Assembly (NCBI GenBank): GCA_022360535.1
Contig: JAKSCP010000480.1
Location: 1 to 10,993, forward strand
Direction of reading: 5' to 3'
From: Pseudomonadales bacterium
Lineage (GTDB): Bacteria; Pseudomonadota; Gammaproteobacteria; Pseudomonadales; Pseudohongiellaceae
DNA length: 10,993 bases
Part shown: piece after piece, positions 1 through 7,208 of the stretch
Position numbering within the stretch: the stretch's first letter is position 1
How the letters are laid out: each line of letters starts with the position of its first letter
Translations under genes and position numbers: made by a program
The notes under the pieces: generated by a model
Databases searched by the model: none
The model's input: the letters and a program-made list of their open reading frames with translations, nothing else
What the model was told of the DNA's origin: nothing

Positions 1-14
1 ACCATTGCTTGAAC

Positions 15-28
15 CGGGCTTCGGCCCG
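15..28. other. Short GC hairpin with UUCG tetraloop
   Basis: CGGGC (15-19) and GCCCG (24-28) form a perfect 5-bp stem closed by a TTCG loop, which is the very stable cUUCGg tetraloop class. It lies about 25 nt before the start codon of the first gene. No T-run follows on either strand, so it is not a canonical terminator. It could be a 5' leader hairpin of the selenoprotein mRNA or the 3' end of an upstream gene outside the window. Confidence 0.4.
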
Positions 29-52
29 CTAAGAACTGAAAAAGGACTCTTA

Positions 53-640
53 ATGATGCAATCCCACTCACAGCGCATCGGAACCGTTAGCAAGTCATTG
101 CTTGCCCTGGTGCTGTTAGCTGTATTTCAGATATCGACGGCACAGGATTATGTCTGGGCACCAGATTTCCCTGTAGGCAGCTCGATCCCTGAAATCTCAG
201 CACAGGATCAAAACGGTAGCCAACGCGATTTTGAAGATTTGGTAGGCGAGAACGGCATGCTGTTTATGCTTAGTCGTTCTTTCGATTGGTGACCCTTCTG
301 TAAATCTCAGCTCGTGCAGCTGATCGAAATTACAGACCAATTTGAAGCCATGGGAATTTCCGTGGTCGCTATGACTTATGATTCCGTTGAGATGCTCAAA
401 ACCGTGGAAGAAGACATGGGTGTTGAGTTCACTATGCTTCGCGACGAAGACATTACTCATGTCAACGCGCTGGGTATTCTCAATACAGATTACGAACCGG
501 ATCAGCGCGCTTATGGCGTGCCTTACCCTGGAATCTTTCTACTGGATACCGACGGCGTAATCCACGCCAAATTCGCAGAAGAAAGCTACCGGGATCGTCC
601 GGATTTCGACAATGTTTTGGAAGCAGCTGCGGATTTGTAA
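53..640 (+). CDS. Periplasmic thioredoxin-fold (AhpC/TSA-like) selenoprotein with UxxC active site
   Basis: Predicted peroxiredoxin/redoxin-like thiol oxidoreductase of 195 residues, read through an in-frame TGA at 290-292 as selenocysteine (Sec80). ATG53 is preferred because AAAGGA (41-46) lies 6 nt upstream; ATG56 is also possible, while the in-frame ATG at 5 lacks this support. Residues 1-31 form a signal peptide with a hydrophobic core (LLALVLLAVF) and a likely cut at STA|QD, so the protein acts in the periplasm. The redoxin core follows: a beta strand ending SRSFDW, then U80-P-F-C83, a helix (KSQLVQLIEITDQF), a strand (ISVVAMTYD), and the YGVPYP loop near residue 154-159 that should hold the cis-Pro. 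Cys homologues of this family carry DWCPxC here. Frame and protein character continue unbroken across the TGA, which argues against a pseudogene. The peroxide or disulfide substrate cannot be told. A conventional caller would report two fragments, 5-292 and 314-640. Confidence 0.9.
290..292 (+). other. In-frame UGA selenocysteine codon
   Basis: The codons around it read Phe-Asp-Trp-TGA-Pro-Phe-Cys-Lys. The TGA replaces the first cysteine of the CPxC redox motif expected in this thioredoxin-fold family, the classic place for Sec/Cys exchange. It is the only stop between 53 and 640 in this frame. It is followed by a stem-loop at the distance expected for a bacterial SECIS. A single-base error (TGC or TGT read as TGA) is the main alternative. 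Confidence 0.88.
297..336 (+). promoter_or_regulatory. Bacterial SECIS element (selenocysteine insertion stem-loop)
   Basis: Two coaxial stems lie inside the coding region just after the UGA. The outer stem pairs TCTGTAA (297-303) with TTACAGA (330-336), 7 perfect bp. The inner stem pairs TCAGCT (307-312) with AGCTGA (318-323), 6 perfect bp. Between them is an asymmetric internal loop (304-306 and 324-329). The apical loop is CGTGC (313-317), with G at its second position, 22 nt after the UGA. Known bacterial SECIS elements have a stem-loop whose apical loop carries a G in its first two positions roughly 16-37 nt after the UGA, where SelB binds. Both criteria are met. The fold was derived by eye. 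Confidence 0.85.
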
Positions 641-661
641 GCAGTTTGCTAACGACTAAAC

Positions 662-697
662 AAAGAAACAGGAAGCATCATGCTTCCTGTTTCTTTA
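662..697 (+). terminator. Rho-independent terminator after the selenoprotein gene
   Basis: A perfect 16-bp inverted repeat (662-677 with 681-696) around a 3-nt TCA loop begins 21 nt after the stop codon at 640. The core is CAGGAAGCA/TGCTTCCTG, and the 3' arm ends TTTCTTT, serving as the U-rich tail. The 5' arm starts AAAGAAA, so the structure could also terminate transcription on the minus strand. It separates the selenoprotein gene from the DUF5916 gene, which probably has its own promoter. Confidence 0.88.
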
Positions 698-745
698 TCT
701 GCATCCTTCAAATCACTCCTTTCCTCGCAGGAACATAAACGGGAA

Positions 746-776
746 TTAACTATTTCCTTTTTTTGTCGTCTAATAC
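746..776 (+). promoter_or_regulatory. Weak sigma-70-like promoter candidate for the DUF5916 gene
   Basis: TAATAC (771-776) is a fair -10 box, 27 nt before the GTG start. The best -35 is TTAACT (746-751), but the spacer is 19 nt, longer than optimal, and contains a T-rich tract. A promoter is expected here because a strong terminator lies just upstream. The exact boxes are a guess. Confidence 0.3.
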
Positions 777-803
777 ACCCACTAGCTGTCATAAAAAGAA
801 GAA

Positions 804-3062
804 GTGCCGTTGTATTCCTGCTTACAGGTTCCCCAATTTAACACTCAACCGATCGCACGTTTAACTCGTTGCTGTCTATTGCTGTGTGCTGTCCTCGCTA
901 ATCCGTTATTCGCACAATCCAATTACGACATCCCTCGCATTAGTAATGCACCAACCATTGATGGTGAATTGCAGCCTAGCGAATGGGAACAGGCCATCTC
1001 AGTCACTATCGGTGTAGAAACTGAACCGGGGGAAAACATACCTGCCCCGGTTGCAACCGAAGCGCTGTTAATGGAAGACGGCGAAGTGCTGTATGTGGCG
1101 TTTATTGCACAAGATCCTGAGCCCGAGCAGATTCGCGCTTTCTACCGAGACAGAGATCGACTTTGGGACGACGATTACGTTGCAGTGGTTTTAGACACCT
1201 TTAATGATGAACGAAGAGCTTACGAGTTCTACGTCAATCCATTAGGGGTGCAGGCAGATGACATTTGGGATGACGTGAATTCTCGTGATGACACAGCCTG
1301 GGACGCAATTTGGGATAGCGCCAGTCAGATTACTGATTTTGGTTACACTGCAGAAATGGCTATTCCGCTCAGACAATTGCGGTTTTCTCCAGCCGATGGA
1401 CCGCAAACATGGGGCATCGACCTCATTCGTCAGTACCCGCGTGACAGGGAGAACCGGTTAGCGATGGTGCCTCAGGATCGCGACATCTCCTGTTACTTGT
1501 GCCAAATCGCCAAGGCCGATGGCTTTGCAGATCTGGAGCCCGGTGTGAATCTGGTGGTAATACCCACGATCACTACCATTGCCAATGAAGCTCGCGATCC
1601 GGCGGATGGTAACTGGCAAGGTGGCGACCCAGAGTATGAAGGAAGCCTGGATATTCGTTGGGGGATAAGTCAGGACACTTATCTCAATGCAACTATCAAT
1701 CCTGACTTCTCCCAGGTAGAAGCAGACAGAATCCAACTCGATATCAATCAGACATTCAGTTTGTTTTTCCCTGAGCGTCGTACTTTCTTTTTGGACGGTG
1801 CCGACTATTTCGACACCTTTCAAAATCTTGTCTATACACGCAACATCGCGCAGCCAGAAATTGGTGCCAAGTTAACAGGCAAAACTGGACCACATACCTA
1901 TGGGGTACTGGCAGCTGATGATGAATTCACCAGCTTCATTATTCCCCAAAGTTTAAGATCTCGCGTTGCTTCCCTTGGTGAAGTTGCCAGTGAAGCAATC
2001 ATTGGCAGATATCGTTACGATTTTTTAGAAAACTCAACGATTGGTGGCTTGGTGACGCATCGTCAAGGCGACGAGTACAGCAACACTGTGGTCAGTATTG
2101 ATTCGACTCTGCGCCCCAATGAGCAAGACACTATTACCATTCAACATATGTACTCTGAATCTGAATACCCACTGCAGATTCAAACACAACACAATCAAGA
2201 ATCCGATTTAAGTGACTCCAGTACCGTCATTGAATATCAGCACAATGAAAGAAACTGGGATTGGCGGCTCGGCCACTACGACTGGGGAAGAGACTTTCGA
2301 GCCGATCTCGGTTTCATAAATCGCGTGGATTACATCTATCAAGTTGCCACTCTCGGTCATACCTGGTGGGGGGAAGGTGACGATTTTTTCAATCGGGTGC
2401 GCGTGGCTTTGGATTATGACCGCACAGAAGATCAGTCTGGATTAAAGCTCGAAGAAGAGTTTGAAGTCTTTCTCAACATGAATGGTCCACTACAGTCTTC
2501 TCTGTTTGGGTTATTCGGCGGATCAAAGACCTACTGGAATGGCCAATACTTCGATGAACAATTCAACACGCTAAATGTTAGTTTTGTACCAACAGCAAAT
2601 CTGGAACTGGGCCTGAACATGCGCTTCGAGGACGTGGTGGATTTTGCCAATACACGACTGGGTTCTTCCACTAGATTAGGTCCAGAGATTCGCTACCAAT
2701 TCGGACGCCATTTGCAGCTTGACCTTGACCATACCTGGCAGGAATTCGATGTGGACGGTGGCCGTCTGTTCACTGCCAACCTTACCAGCTTGCGCACCAC
2801 CTACCAGTTCAATAACAACAGCTTCCTCCGCGTCATCGTGCAGCATGATGACCGAGACAGGAATCAGGATTTGTATACCTTTCCCGTCGATAGTCGGTCG
2901 CAGGAGCTGACAACCCAGTTGCTGTACAGCTATCGTGTCAACGCCGCCACGCGATTCTTCGTTGGCTACTCTGACGCGGGCTTCCAGGACGACGTTCAGG
3001 GCTCCATTTACCAGACCAACCGTACCTTTTTCGCCAAGTTCAGCTATGCCTGGCAGCCATAA
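804..3062 (+). CDS. Exported CBM9-like domain plus DUF5916 outer-membrane beta-barrel protein
   Basis: A 752-residue protein. The hydrophobic stretch at about residues 22-37, ending in NPLFA|QS, is a signal peptide. Residues about 41-195 resemble a family 9 carbohydrate-binding module: PTIDGELQPSEWEQA near the start, then LYVAFIAQDPEP and FYVNPLGVQADD, ending in YTAEMAIPLRQLRF. From about residue 200 to the end it matches the DUF5916 pattern (WGIDLIRQYPR, INPDFSQVEAD, FFPERRTFFLDG) followed by many alternating aromatic beta strands. It ends in FAKFSYAWQP, like an outer-membrane barrel strand, though the last residue is Pro rather than Phe. The start is GTG804, with purine-rich AAGAAGAAG directly before it and unusually tight spacing. 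TTG810 is an alternative, and no ATG is available before the signal peptide. Members are often annotated as carbohydrate-binding or TonB-system-associated proteins, but the biochemical role is unknown. It converges on the minus-strand permease 29 nt away. Confidence 0.87.
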   Translation: MPLYSCLQVPQFNTQPIARLTRCCLLLCAVLANPLFAQSNYDIPRISNAPTIDGELQPSEWEQAISVTIGVETEPGENIPAPVATEALLMEDGEVLYVAFIAQDPEPEQIRAFYRDRDRLWDDDYVAVVLDTFNDERRAYEFYVNPLGVQADDIWDDVNSRDDTAWDAIWDSASQITDFGYTAEMAIPLRQLRFSPADGPQTWGIDLIRQYPRDRENRLAMVPQDRDISCYLCQIAKADGFADLEPGVNLVVIPTITTIANEARDPADGNWQGGDPEYEGSLDIRWGISQDTYLNATINPDFSQVEADRIQLDINQTFSLFFPERRTFFLDGADYFDTFQNLVYTRNIAQPEIGAKLTGKTGPHTYGVLAADDEFTSFIIPQSLRSRVASLGEVASEAIIGRYRYDFLENSTIGGLVTHRQGDEYSNTVVSIDSTLRPNEQDTITIQHMYSESEYPLQIQTQHNQESDLSDSSTVIEYQHNERNWDWRLGHYDWGRDFRADLGFINRVDYIYQVATLGHTWWGEGDDFFNRVRVALDYDRTEDQSGLKLEEEFEVFLNMNGPLQSSLFGLFGGSKTYWNGQYFDEQFNTLNVSFVPTANLELGLNMRFEDVVDFANTRLGSSTRLGPEIRYQFGRHLQLDLDHTWQEFDVDGGRLFTANLTSLRTTYQFNNNSFLRVIVQHDDRDRNQDLYTFPVDSRSQELTTQLLYSYRVNAATRFFVGYSDAGFQDDVQGSIYQTNRTFFAKFSYAWQP

Positions 3063-3091
3063 GTATTAAAAGGCAATGAATGCCAGATCAT

Positions 3092-5518
3092 CTACTCGTA
3101 ACGAAGAGACTTGATGGGGTTTGCACCTGAATAGGTATAACTGTGAGCAAAGACGGTTATCAGAGCAATAAGTGCTGTGGCTACGGCAGCACTAACGAAC
3201 ATCCACCATTGCAAATCAATTTGTCGCTGAAAAGTTGCTAACCACTGAGTAAGAAGGTAGTAAGCGACTGGCCATGCCAGCAGGTTTGATAACAATACTG
3301 GTTTCGAGAACTGCCAAAGCAACATAGCGATGATACTAAGTCGACTTCCGCCAACAACTTTTCTTATACCTATCTCCTTGGTGCGCTTCTCTGCCACGAA
3401 CGCTGCCAGCCCGACCAAGCCAAGCATTGCAATGAAGATCGCAACTGCTGCATAGACAGTCAGTAACTGACTCTGGCGAATCGTGCTGCGATACATAGAA
3501 TCCACTTCTTCGTCGAAGAAACGTCTCGCTATCGGCCCTCCCATATCAAGATCGTCCCAAATTCTATCTATCGCTGTCAGTGTTTCCGGCAGCTGTTCGC
3601 CATGTATCTGCACATTGATTTGAGCCATCTGTCCCGGATCGTAGAAAAATACTGCATTACGTGAACCAGACCTGATGGAGCCGACTTGAAAATCTTCCAC
3701 AACGCCGATGATCTCTGCATCATGCAAAGGTGTCATGGTACCTGGAAGGCGAAACAGGTGTCGCCATGTTACAACCTCTCCTATTGCATCTGCAGGCGCA
3801 TGGAAATCAAGATTTCTCGCCGTGGATTCATCGATCACTATTGACTGAAGTACGTTCCACTCATTATTTTGAGGAGATCTGTCGCCGGCACGATTATCGG
3901 TAAAGCCCCGACCGGCAAGTAAGCTGAGTTGGTAAAGATCAAAAAAATTCGGATCAACCGAAGTATAGTAGACAGTGATCGCGTCACCTTCAGTCCTCGA
4001 CATGCCTGTACCAGAACCCAACCCTAGTTGTGGAATTTCATTAGCGCAGGATGTACCGATAACTCCAGGCAGTTCGTTTAAGGCTTGCTTAAAAGAAACC
4101 GAGCAATCTGTTGAAATGATTACAACAGGATTGGTCAATTGTCTGATAGCTTCTCTGGTACCGAATTGCACTTGTTCGTAAATAACGATAGTGCCGATTA
4201 TCAGGCCACCGAGAATTGCGAATTGGATGACACTCAACAGTTGGCGAAAATAGCCTTGCCTGCTGTCTGATTTGCTTGCATGGAATGCCTGCTGAGGGGA
4301 ATAGGACGCCGCTACCAGCGTTGGGTAAAAACTTGATAGAAGGCAAGTCAATAATACAGCAATCAGAATTCCAATAAGCACTGCACCATTCCAGATTTCA
4401 CCAGTCTCAATCGTGCGTAAAAGAAAACTGTTAAATATTGGCAACAGCATTGTTGTCAGAAGCAAAGCAAGCAGTGCGCCTAGAAGCACATGGATTACGG
4501 TTTCCACCATAAACTGGTGGGTAAGGTCACGGCGCCCAGCTCCTACAGTCTTCCTCATACCGACCTCCATGGACCGTTTAAGTCCTCTGGCTGTCATCAG
4601 GTTTACGAAGTTAATTGCCGCCGTAAGAACGATAAGGAATGCGATTGCAGAAACCGCATAGATGCCACTTCGATCGACCGTACCCAGATTTGCATTGACA
4701 GGACTCAGGTGGATATCACTCAAAGGCATGAGCTCGAGACGATACGCTTCACTGTTCTTTCTTCCACTTTCAACCGGCAAATGCCGGTCCAGCATCATGG
4801 GCAAATCATTTTCAAGCCGATCTACGGAGACACCCGGTGCAAGTTTTACATAAGTTCGAGTAGCCCATGACTTGGTGCCGAACGAACGGACAACCGGGCT
4901 ATTGTCTTGCTCTGCGAGGCGAGAAATTGAGGCGTGACCGGCGGCGATTATACGTGGCCTGGCATGAGTATTAGATGGCAGTGTTTCGAACACAGCCATT
5001 ACCCGCATGGCTTGTTCTCCATTGATTTCCAACAATTGTCCGATAGGGTTTGAAGAAGGGAAATACTTTTCGGCAATACTCTGATCTATAGCAACCCCAT
5101 CAGGGTTTTGAAGAGCGGATGCAAGTTCACCCGCCACAGCTTGGAATTGAAATACAGCGAACACATTCGCATCAGCCCAATAAATGCGTTCTCGAAACTC
5201 CAACTCTCCAGCGCTTACGATCTCGTTGGTGGGAATTAACCTGGTGACTTCCTCTATCTGAGGAAAGTCCTGACGCATCCAAAGACCGGTGTCTGACGGG
5301 ACCGCTGTGTAACGAATGTTGTTTAATGGAATTACATTAATCCGATAGACAGAATCATAACCGGGCATCCAACGATCATAGTTCAGCTCATCGTTGACAT
5401 AGAGGCCTATCAAGAGCGCTGCGCAAAAAGCCAGCCCAAGCCCGATTATGCAGATACCCGAGTAGAACTTGTTTAGCCGGATGCCACGTATCGCGACTCT
5501 TGTGTAGTATCCAATCAA
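3092..5518 (-). CDS. ABC transporter permease, fused double MacB-PCD/FtsX type
   Basis: An 808-residue inner-membrane protein with two MacB-like periplasmic domains and two FtsX permease domains. Membrane segments by eye are at about 18-40, 286-310, 335-360, 378-403, 425-447, 684-708, 727-750 and 771-793. The FtsX signature after a transmembrane helix occurs twice: EVGMRKTVGAGRRD at about 318-331 and EIGIRKVVGGSRLS at about 715-728. Length and the terminal ANPIKSLRYE are typical of this class. Such proteins usually partner with a LolD/MacB-like ATPase and act in mechanotransmission or in lipoprotein, peptide or drug export; no ATPase gene is adjacent here, so the partner must be elsewhere or outside the window. 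The start is TTG (complement of 5516-5518). No in-frame ATG, GTG or TTG is found between it and the upstream in-frame stop, and the next Met (residue 51) would remove the first membrane helix. The ribosome-binding site is weak (GAG about 8-10 nt upstream). Confidence 0.92.
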   Translation of the reverse strand: MIGYYTRVAIRGIRLNKFYSGICIIGLGLAFCAALLIGLYVNDELNYDRWMPGYDSVYRINVIPLNNIRYTAVPSDTGLWMRQDFPQIEEVTRLIPTNEIVSAGELEFRERIYWADANVFAVFQFQAVAGELASALQNPDGVAIDQSIAEKYFPSSNPIGQLLEINGEQAMRVMAVFETLPSNTHARPRIIAAGHASISRLAEQDNSPVVRSFGTKSWATRTYVKLAPGVSVDRLENDLPMMLDRHLPVESGRKNSEAYRLELMPLSDIHLSPVNANLGTVDRSGIYAVSAIAFLIVLTAAINFVNLMTARGLKRSMEVGMRKTVGAGRRDLTHQFMVETVIHVLLGALLALLLTTMLLPIFNSFLLRTIETGEIWNGAVLIGILIAVLLTCLLSSFYPTLVAASYSPQQAFHASKSDSRQGYFRQLLSVIQFAILGGLIIGTIVIYEQVQFGTREAIRQLTNPVVIISTDCSVSFKQALNELPGVIGTSCANEIPQLGLGSGTGMSRTEGDAITVYYTSVDPNFFDLYQLSLLAGRGFTDNRAGDRSPQNNEWNVLQSIVIDESTARNLDFHAPADAIGEVVTWRHLFRLPGTMTPLHDAEIIGVVEDFQVGSIRSGSRNAVFFYDPGQMAQINVQIHGEQLPETLTAIDRIWDDLDMGGPIARRFFDEEVDSMYRSTIRQSQLLTVYAAVAIFIAMLGLVGLAAFVAEKRTKEIGIRKVVGGSRLSIIAMLLWQFSKPVLLSNLLAWPVAYYLLTQWLATFQRQIDLQWWMFVSAAVATALIALITVFAHSYTYSGANPIKSLRYE

Positions 5519-5547
5519 GGGTTGGAGCTCAACTAAGGCTAATGGAT

Positions 5548-5571
5548 ATGCTAATTATTTAGCATTATGCT
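5548..5571. promoter_or_regulatory. Nested inverted repeat, possible operator of the permease gene
   Basis: ATGCTAA (5548-5554) and TTAGCAT (5559-5565) are 7-bp arms around a 4-nt spacer. The right arm AGCAT (5561-5565) also pairs with ATGCT (5567-5571) across one base, giving three alternating half-sites. The block lies 30 nt upstream of the permease TTG codon in AT-rich DNA, where a promoter would be expected. It has no GC core or T-run to act as a terminator. A transcription-factor site is inferred; no specific regulator is recognised. Confidence 0.45.
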
Positions 5572-5659
5572 TAAAAATTAGCAGCTGTCCAGAGCTTAGG
5601 AGATCAGAAAGCGCTCCCTGTTACCTGACCCGGACGTGAAGCCCCATGAATTCCTATGA

Positions 5660-5699
5660 CCACCAATCATTTGGTGGCCATAAGTGGCTTTGAGCCACT
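5660..5699. other. Two tandem hairpins in the sigma-gene leader
   Basis: Hairpin 1 pairs CCACCAA (5660-5666) with TTGGTGG (5671-5677) around TCAT. Hairpin 2 pairs AGTGGCT (5683-5689) with AGCCACT (5693-5699) around TTG. GCCAC (5694-5698) could pair with either GTGGC copy (5674-5678 or 5684-5688), so alternative folds are possible. A short T-run (TTTTT, 5707-5711) follows about 8 nt later. This could be a structured leader, a weak terminator, or a small RNA end. Confidence 0.4.
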
Positions 5700-5812
5700 G
5701 CAAACCTTTTTCACTTATCAACGTCCAAGCTAGTACGGGCTGGAAATAGCCGCTTGCTGACCTAAAACCGCCTCTAGGCACCAGCAGGCACAGGCTCAGG
5801 GGATCGCGCGAA

Positions 5813-6448
5813 ATGGGGAATGCCGTCATTTATTCCTTTGACAAAGACGAACGTGGCAATCAGTTGGCCTTGGATGCAGATCTGGCGCTGGCTCGGCTGG
5901 CGGCTGCCGGTGACCGTGAGGCCTTCAAGACTATCGTCGATGGCAACAAACAACGCATGTTTACGGTCGCTCGGAGCGTCCTGAAGGAATCAGAACTAGC
6001 CGAAGATGCTGTACAAGAGGCCTTCATCAAGGCCTATCGTGCCCTGGCGGACTTCAAGGGCCAGTCCCGCCTCTCCACCTGGTTGCATCGCATTACCTAC
6101 CTCACGGCCATCGATTTGCAACGCCAACGCAGTCGCCATCTCAGATTGGCAGACAGTAGTTTCGAGGAAGAAAGCAGCGCTGATACCAGCGCTCAAGCGG
6201 CGAGCGAATCCAGCGCGGAGAGCCAGCGCCTGCAACGGGATATAGATCAGGCACTGGAATGCCTCAGTGCCTTTGAGCTAACCGTGTTTACCTTACGTCA
6301 CATGCAGAACTTCAAACTACGAGAAATCGCCGTAGTCGTAGATCGTTCTGAAGGAACCGTTAAGAACATTTTGTTTAGAGCCATACGCAAGATGCGCGAT
6401 GAACTATCGGCGCATCAAATCACATTGCAGGAGTACGAACAATGTTGA
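5813..6448 (+). CDS. ECF-type RNA polymerase sigma factor
   Basis: A 211-residue sigma-70 family protein of extracytoplasmic-function size that directs core polymerase to a small regulon. Region 2 spans about residues 35-104, with AEDAVQEAFIKAYRAL (63-78) and the promoter-melting/-10 segment SRLSTWLHRITYLTAIDLQR (85-104). A Ser/Glu/Ala-rich linker (about 113-138) follows, then region 4 (about 143-196) with the helix-turn-helix REIAVVVDRSEGTVKNILFR (170-189) for -35 recognition. The start ATG5813 has AGGGGA (5798-5803) at 9-nt spacing. Its stop overlaps the anti-sigma start by 7 nt, implying translational coupling. Activity is presumably held by the zinc-finger membrane protein encoded next; autoregulation is likely but no promoter motif was confirmed. 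Confidence 0.94.
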   Translation: MGNAVIYSFDKDERGNQLALDADLALARLAAAGDREAFKTIVDGNKQRMFTVARSVLKESELAEDAVQEAFIKAYRALADFKGQSRLSTWLHRITYLTAIDLQRQRSRHLRLADSSFEEESSADTSAQAASESSAESQRLQRDIDQALECLSAFELTVFTLRHMQNFKLREIAVVVDRSEGTVKNILFRAIRKMRDELSAHQITLQEYEQC

Positions 6449-7191
6449 GTTGTGAAGCGTGCCAGAACTTAATGGCCGACGCGCTTTATCAAGACGATGG
6501 GACTGAGTTGCCGAGTCGCTTACAAAAACATCTGCAGGAGTGCAGCAGTTGCCGTGAAGAGTTTGCAGAACTGCGCAAGGCCAAGTCACTACTTGAGGAA
6601 GCTGGCCTGCGCCGTCAAACCTTTGAAGACATTCCCGAACGGGCCTCGCTCGATGATCTGTTCGATCGCATCCATCCTGAGTTGGACCGCGTCGACGCGC
6701 AACGCTATCGCGACTTGCCACAACGCAATTGGGCGCCCTGGAGTGTCGCAGCCGGTGCTATCGCTGCTTCATTAATCATTTTCGTGACGGGTTTTGTTTA
6801 TCTTTCGTCTAATCCAACAGAGACACCTAATACTGTGTTCAATCAGGGGGTTAGTCCAAAACTGATGAGCTACCTCAATCGTGCACAAGTGATGTTGATG
6901 CAGGTAGCCAACACCGAATCGGCAGATGGGTCAGTTCTCCCAATTCAGCAAACTATTGCACGAGATATGGCTTTTGAAGCCAACATGCTGACCGGTGCAG
7001 ACAATAGCCCATTCGCTAGTGGAGAACGCAAATTACTCAGGGACATCGAATTTATGTTGTTACAAATTGCCAACCTCGACGAATCCAATATGGAAGAAGG
7101 CGTTGCCCTTCTGCAGCGATTCCTGGATGAGAACGGCATTTTGTTTCGAATACGACTACTGGAGATGCGAGACAGCGATCTGGTGATCTAG
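6442..7191 (+). CDS. Transmembrane anti-sigma factor with zf-HC2-type zinc finger
   Basis: A 249-residue protein that probably binds and restrains the ECF sigma factor encoded just upstream. The N-terminal cytoplasmic domain has the zinc-binding pattern: C4 and C7 upstream, then H30-x3-C34-x2-C37 (HLQECSSC), as in ZAS/zf-HC2 anti-sigma factors. One hydrophobic helix at about 98-122 (WAPWSVAAGAIAASLIIFVT and onward) spans the inner membrane and leaves about 125 C-terminal residues in the periplasm. That part is mostly helical, rich in Met, Leu and Asn, with no domain I recognise; it could sense a signal or contact the HEAT proteins. ATG6442 overlaps the sigma stop (ATGTTGA). GCAGGAG within the sigma gene, about 8 nt upstream, serves as ribosome-binding site. 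Confidence 0.9.
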   Translation: MLSCEACQNLMADALYQDDGTELPSRLQKHLQECSSCREEFAELRKAKSLLEEAGLRRQTFEDIPERASLDDLFDRIHPELDRVDAQRYRDLPQRNWAPWSVAAGAIAASLIIFVTGFVYLSSNPTETPNTVFNQGVSPKLMSYLNRAQVMLMQVANTESADGSVLPIQQTIARDMAFEANMLTGADNSPFASGERKLLRDIEFMLLQIANLDESNMEEGVALLQRFLDENGILFRIRLLEMRDSDLVI

Positions 7192-7208
7192 TCCGCATTA
7201 GGAGAAAA

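Larger units (their letters stand above)
5519..5812. other. Divergent intergenic region between permease and ECF sigma gene
   Basis: About 294 nt without a convincing gene. The permease side (5519-5590) is AT-rich and holds a nested inverted repeat. The sigma side (5640-5812) holds two tandem hairpins and a candidate ribosome-binding site, AGGGGA (5798-5803), 9 nt before ATG 5813. Divergent promoters must lie here, but I could not assign clear -35/-10 boxes or a typical ECF-type promoter. An open 77-codon frame on the minus strand (5596-5829) covers most of it and overlaps the sigma start; I do not call it a gene. Confidence 0.6.

Noticed and set aside
5..640. Two separate genes (5-292 and 314-640) or a pseudogene with a nonsense mutation
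   Set aside because: Both parts are in the same frame, make one complete redoxin protein, and the single TGA replaces the catalytic Cys and is followed by a SECIS-like stem-loop.
1458..1823. 121-residue minus-strand frame inside the DUF5916 gene
   Set aside because: It lies fully within a well-supported coding region and has no family-like features.
5709..5736. Sigma-70 promoter for the sigma operon (TTTCAC, 16 nt, TAGTAC)
   Set aside because: Both boxes are weak and the match is no better than expected by chance.
5596..5829. 77-residue open frame on the minus strand
   Set aside because: It overlaps the sigma start, its sequence is not recognised, and it runs through the two hairpins; most likely open by chance. 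Conservation in relatives would change this view.
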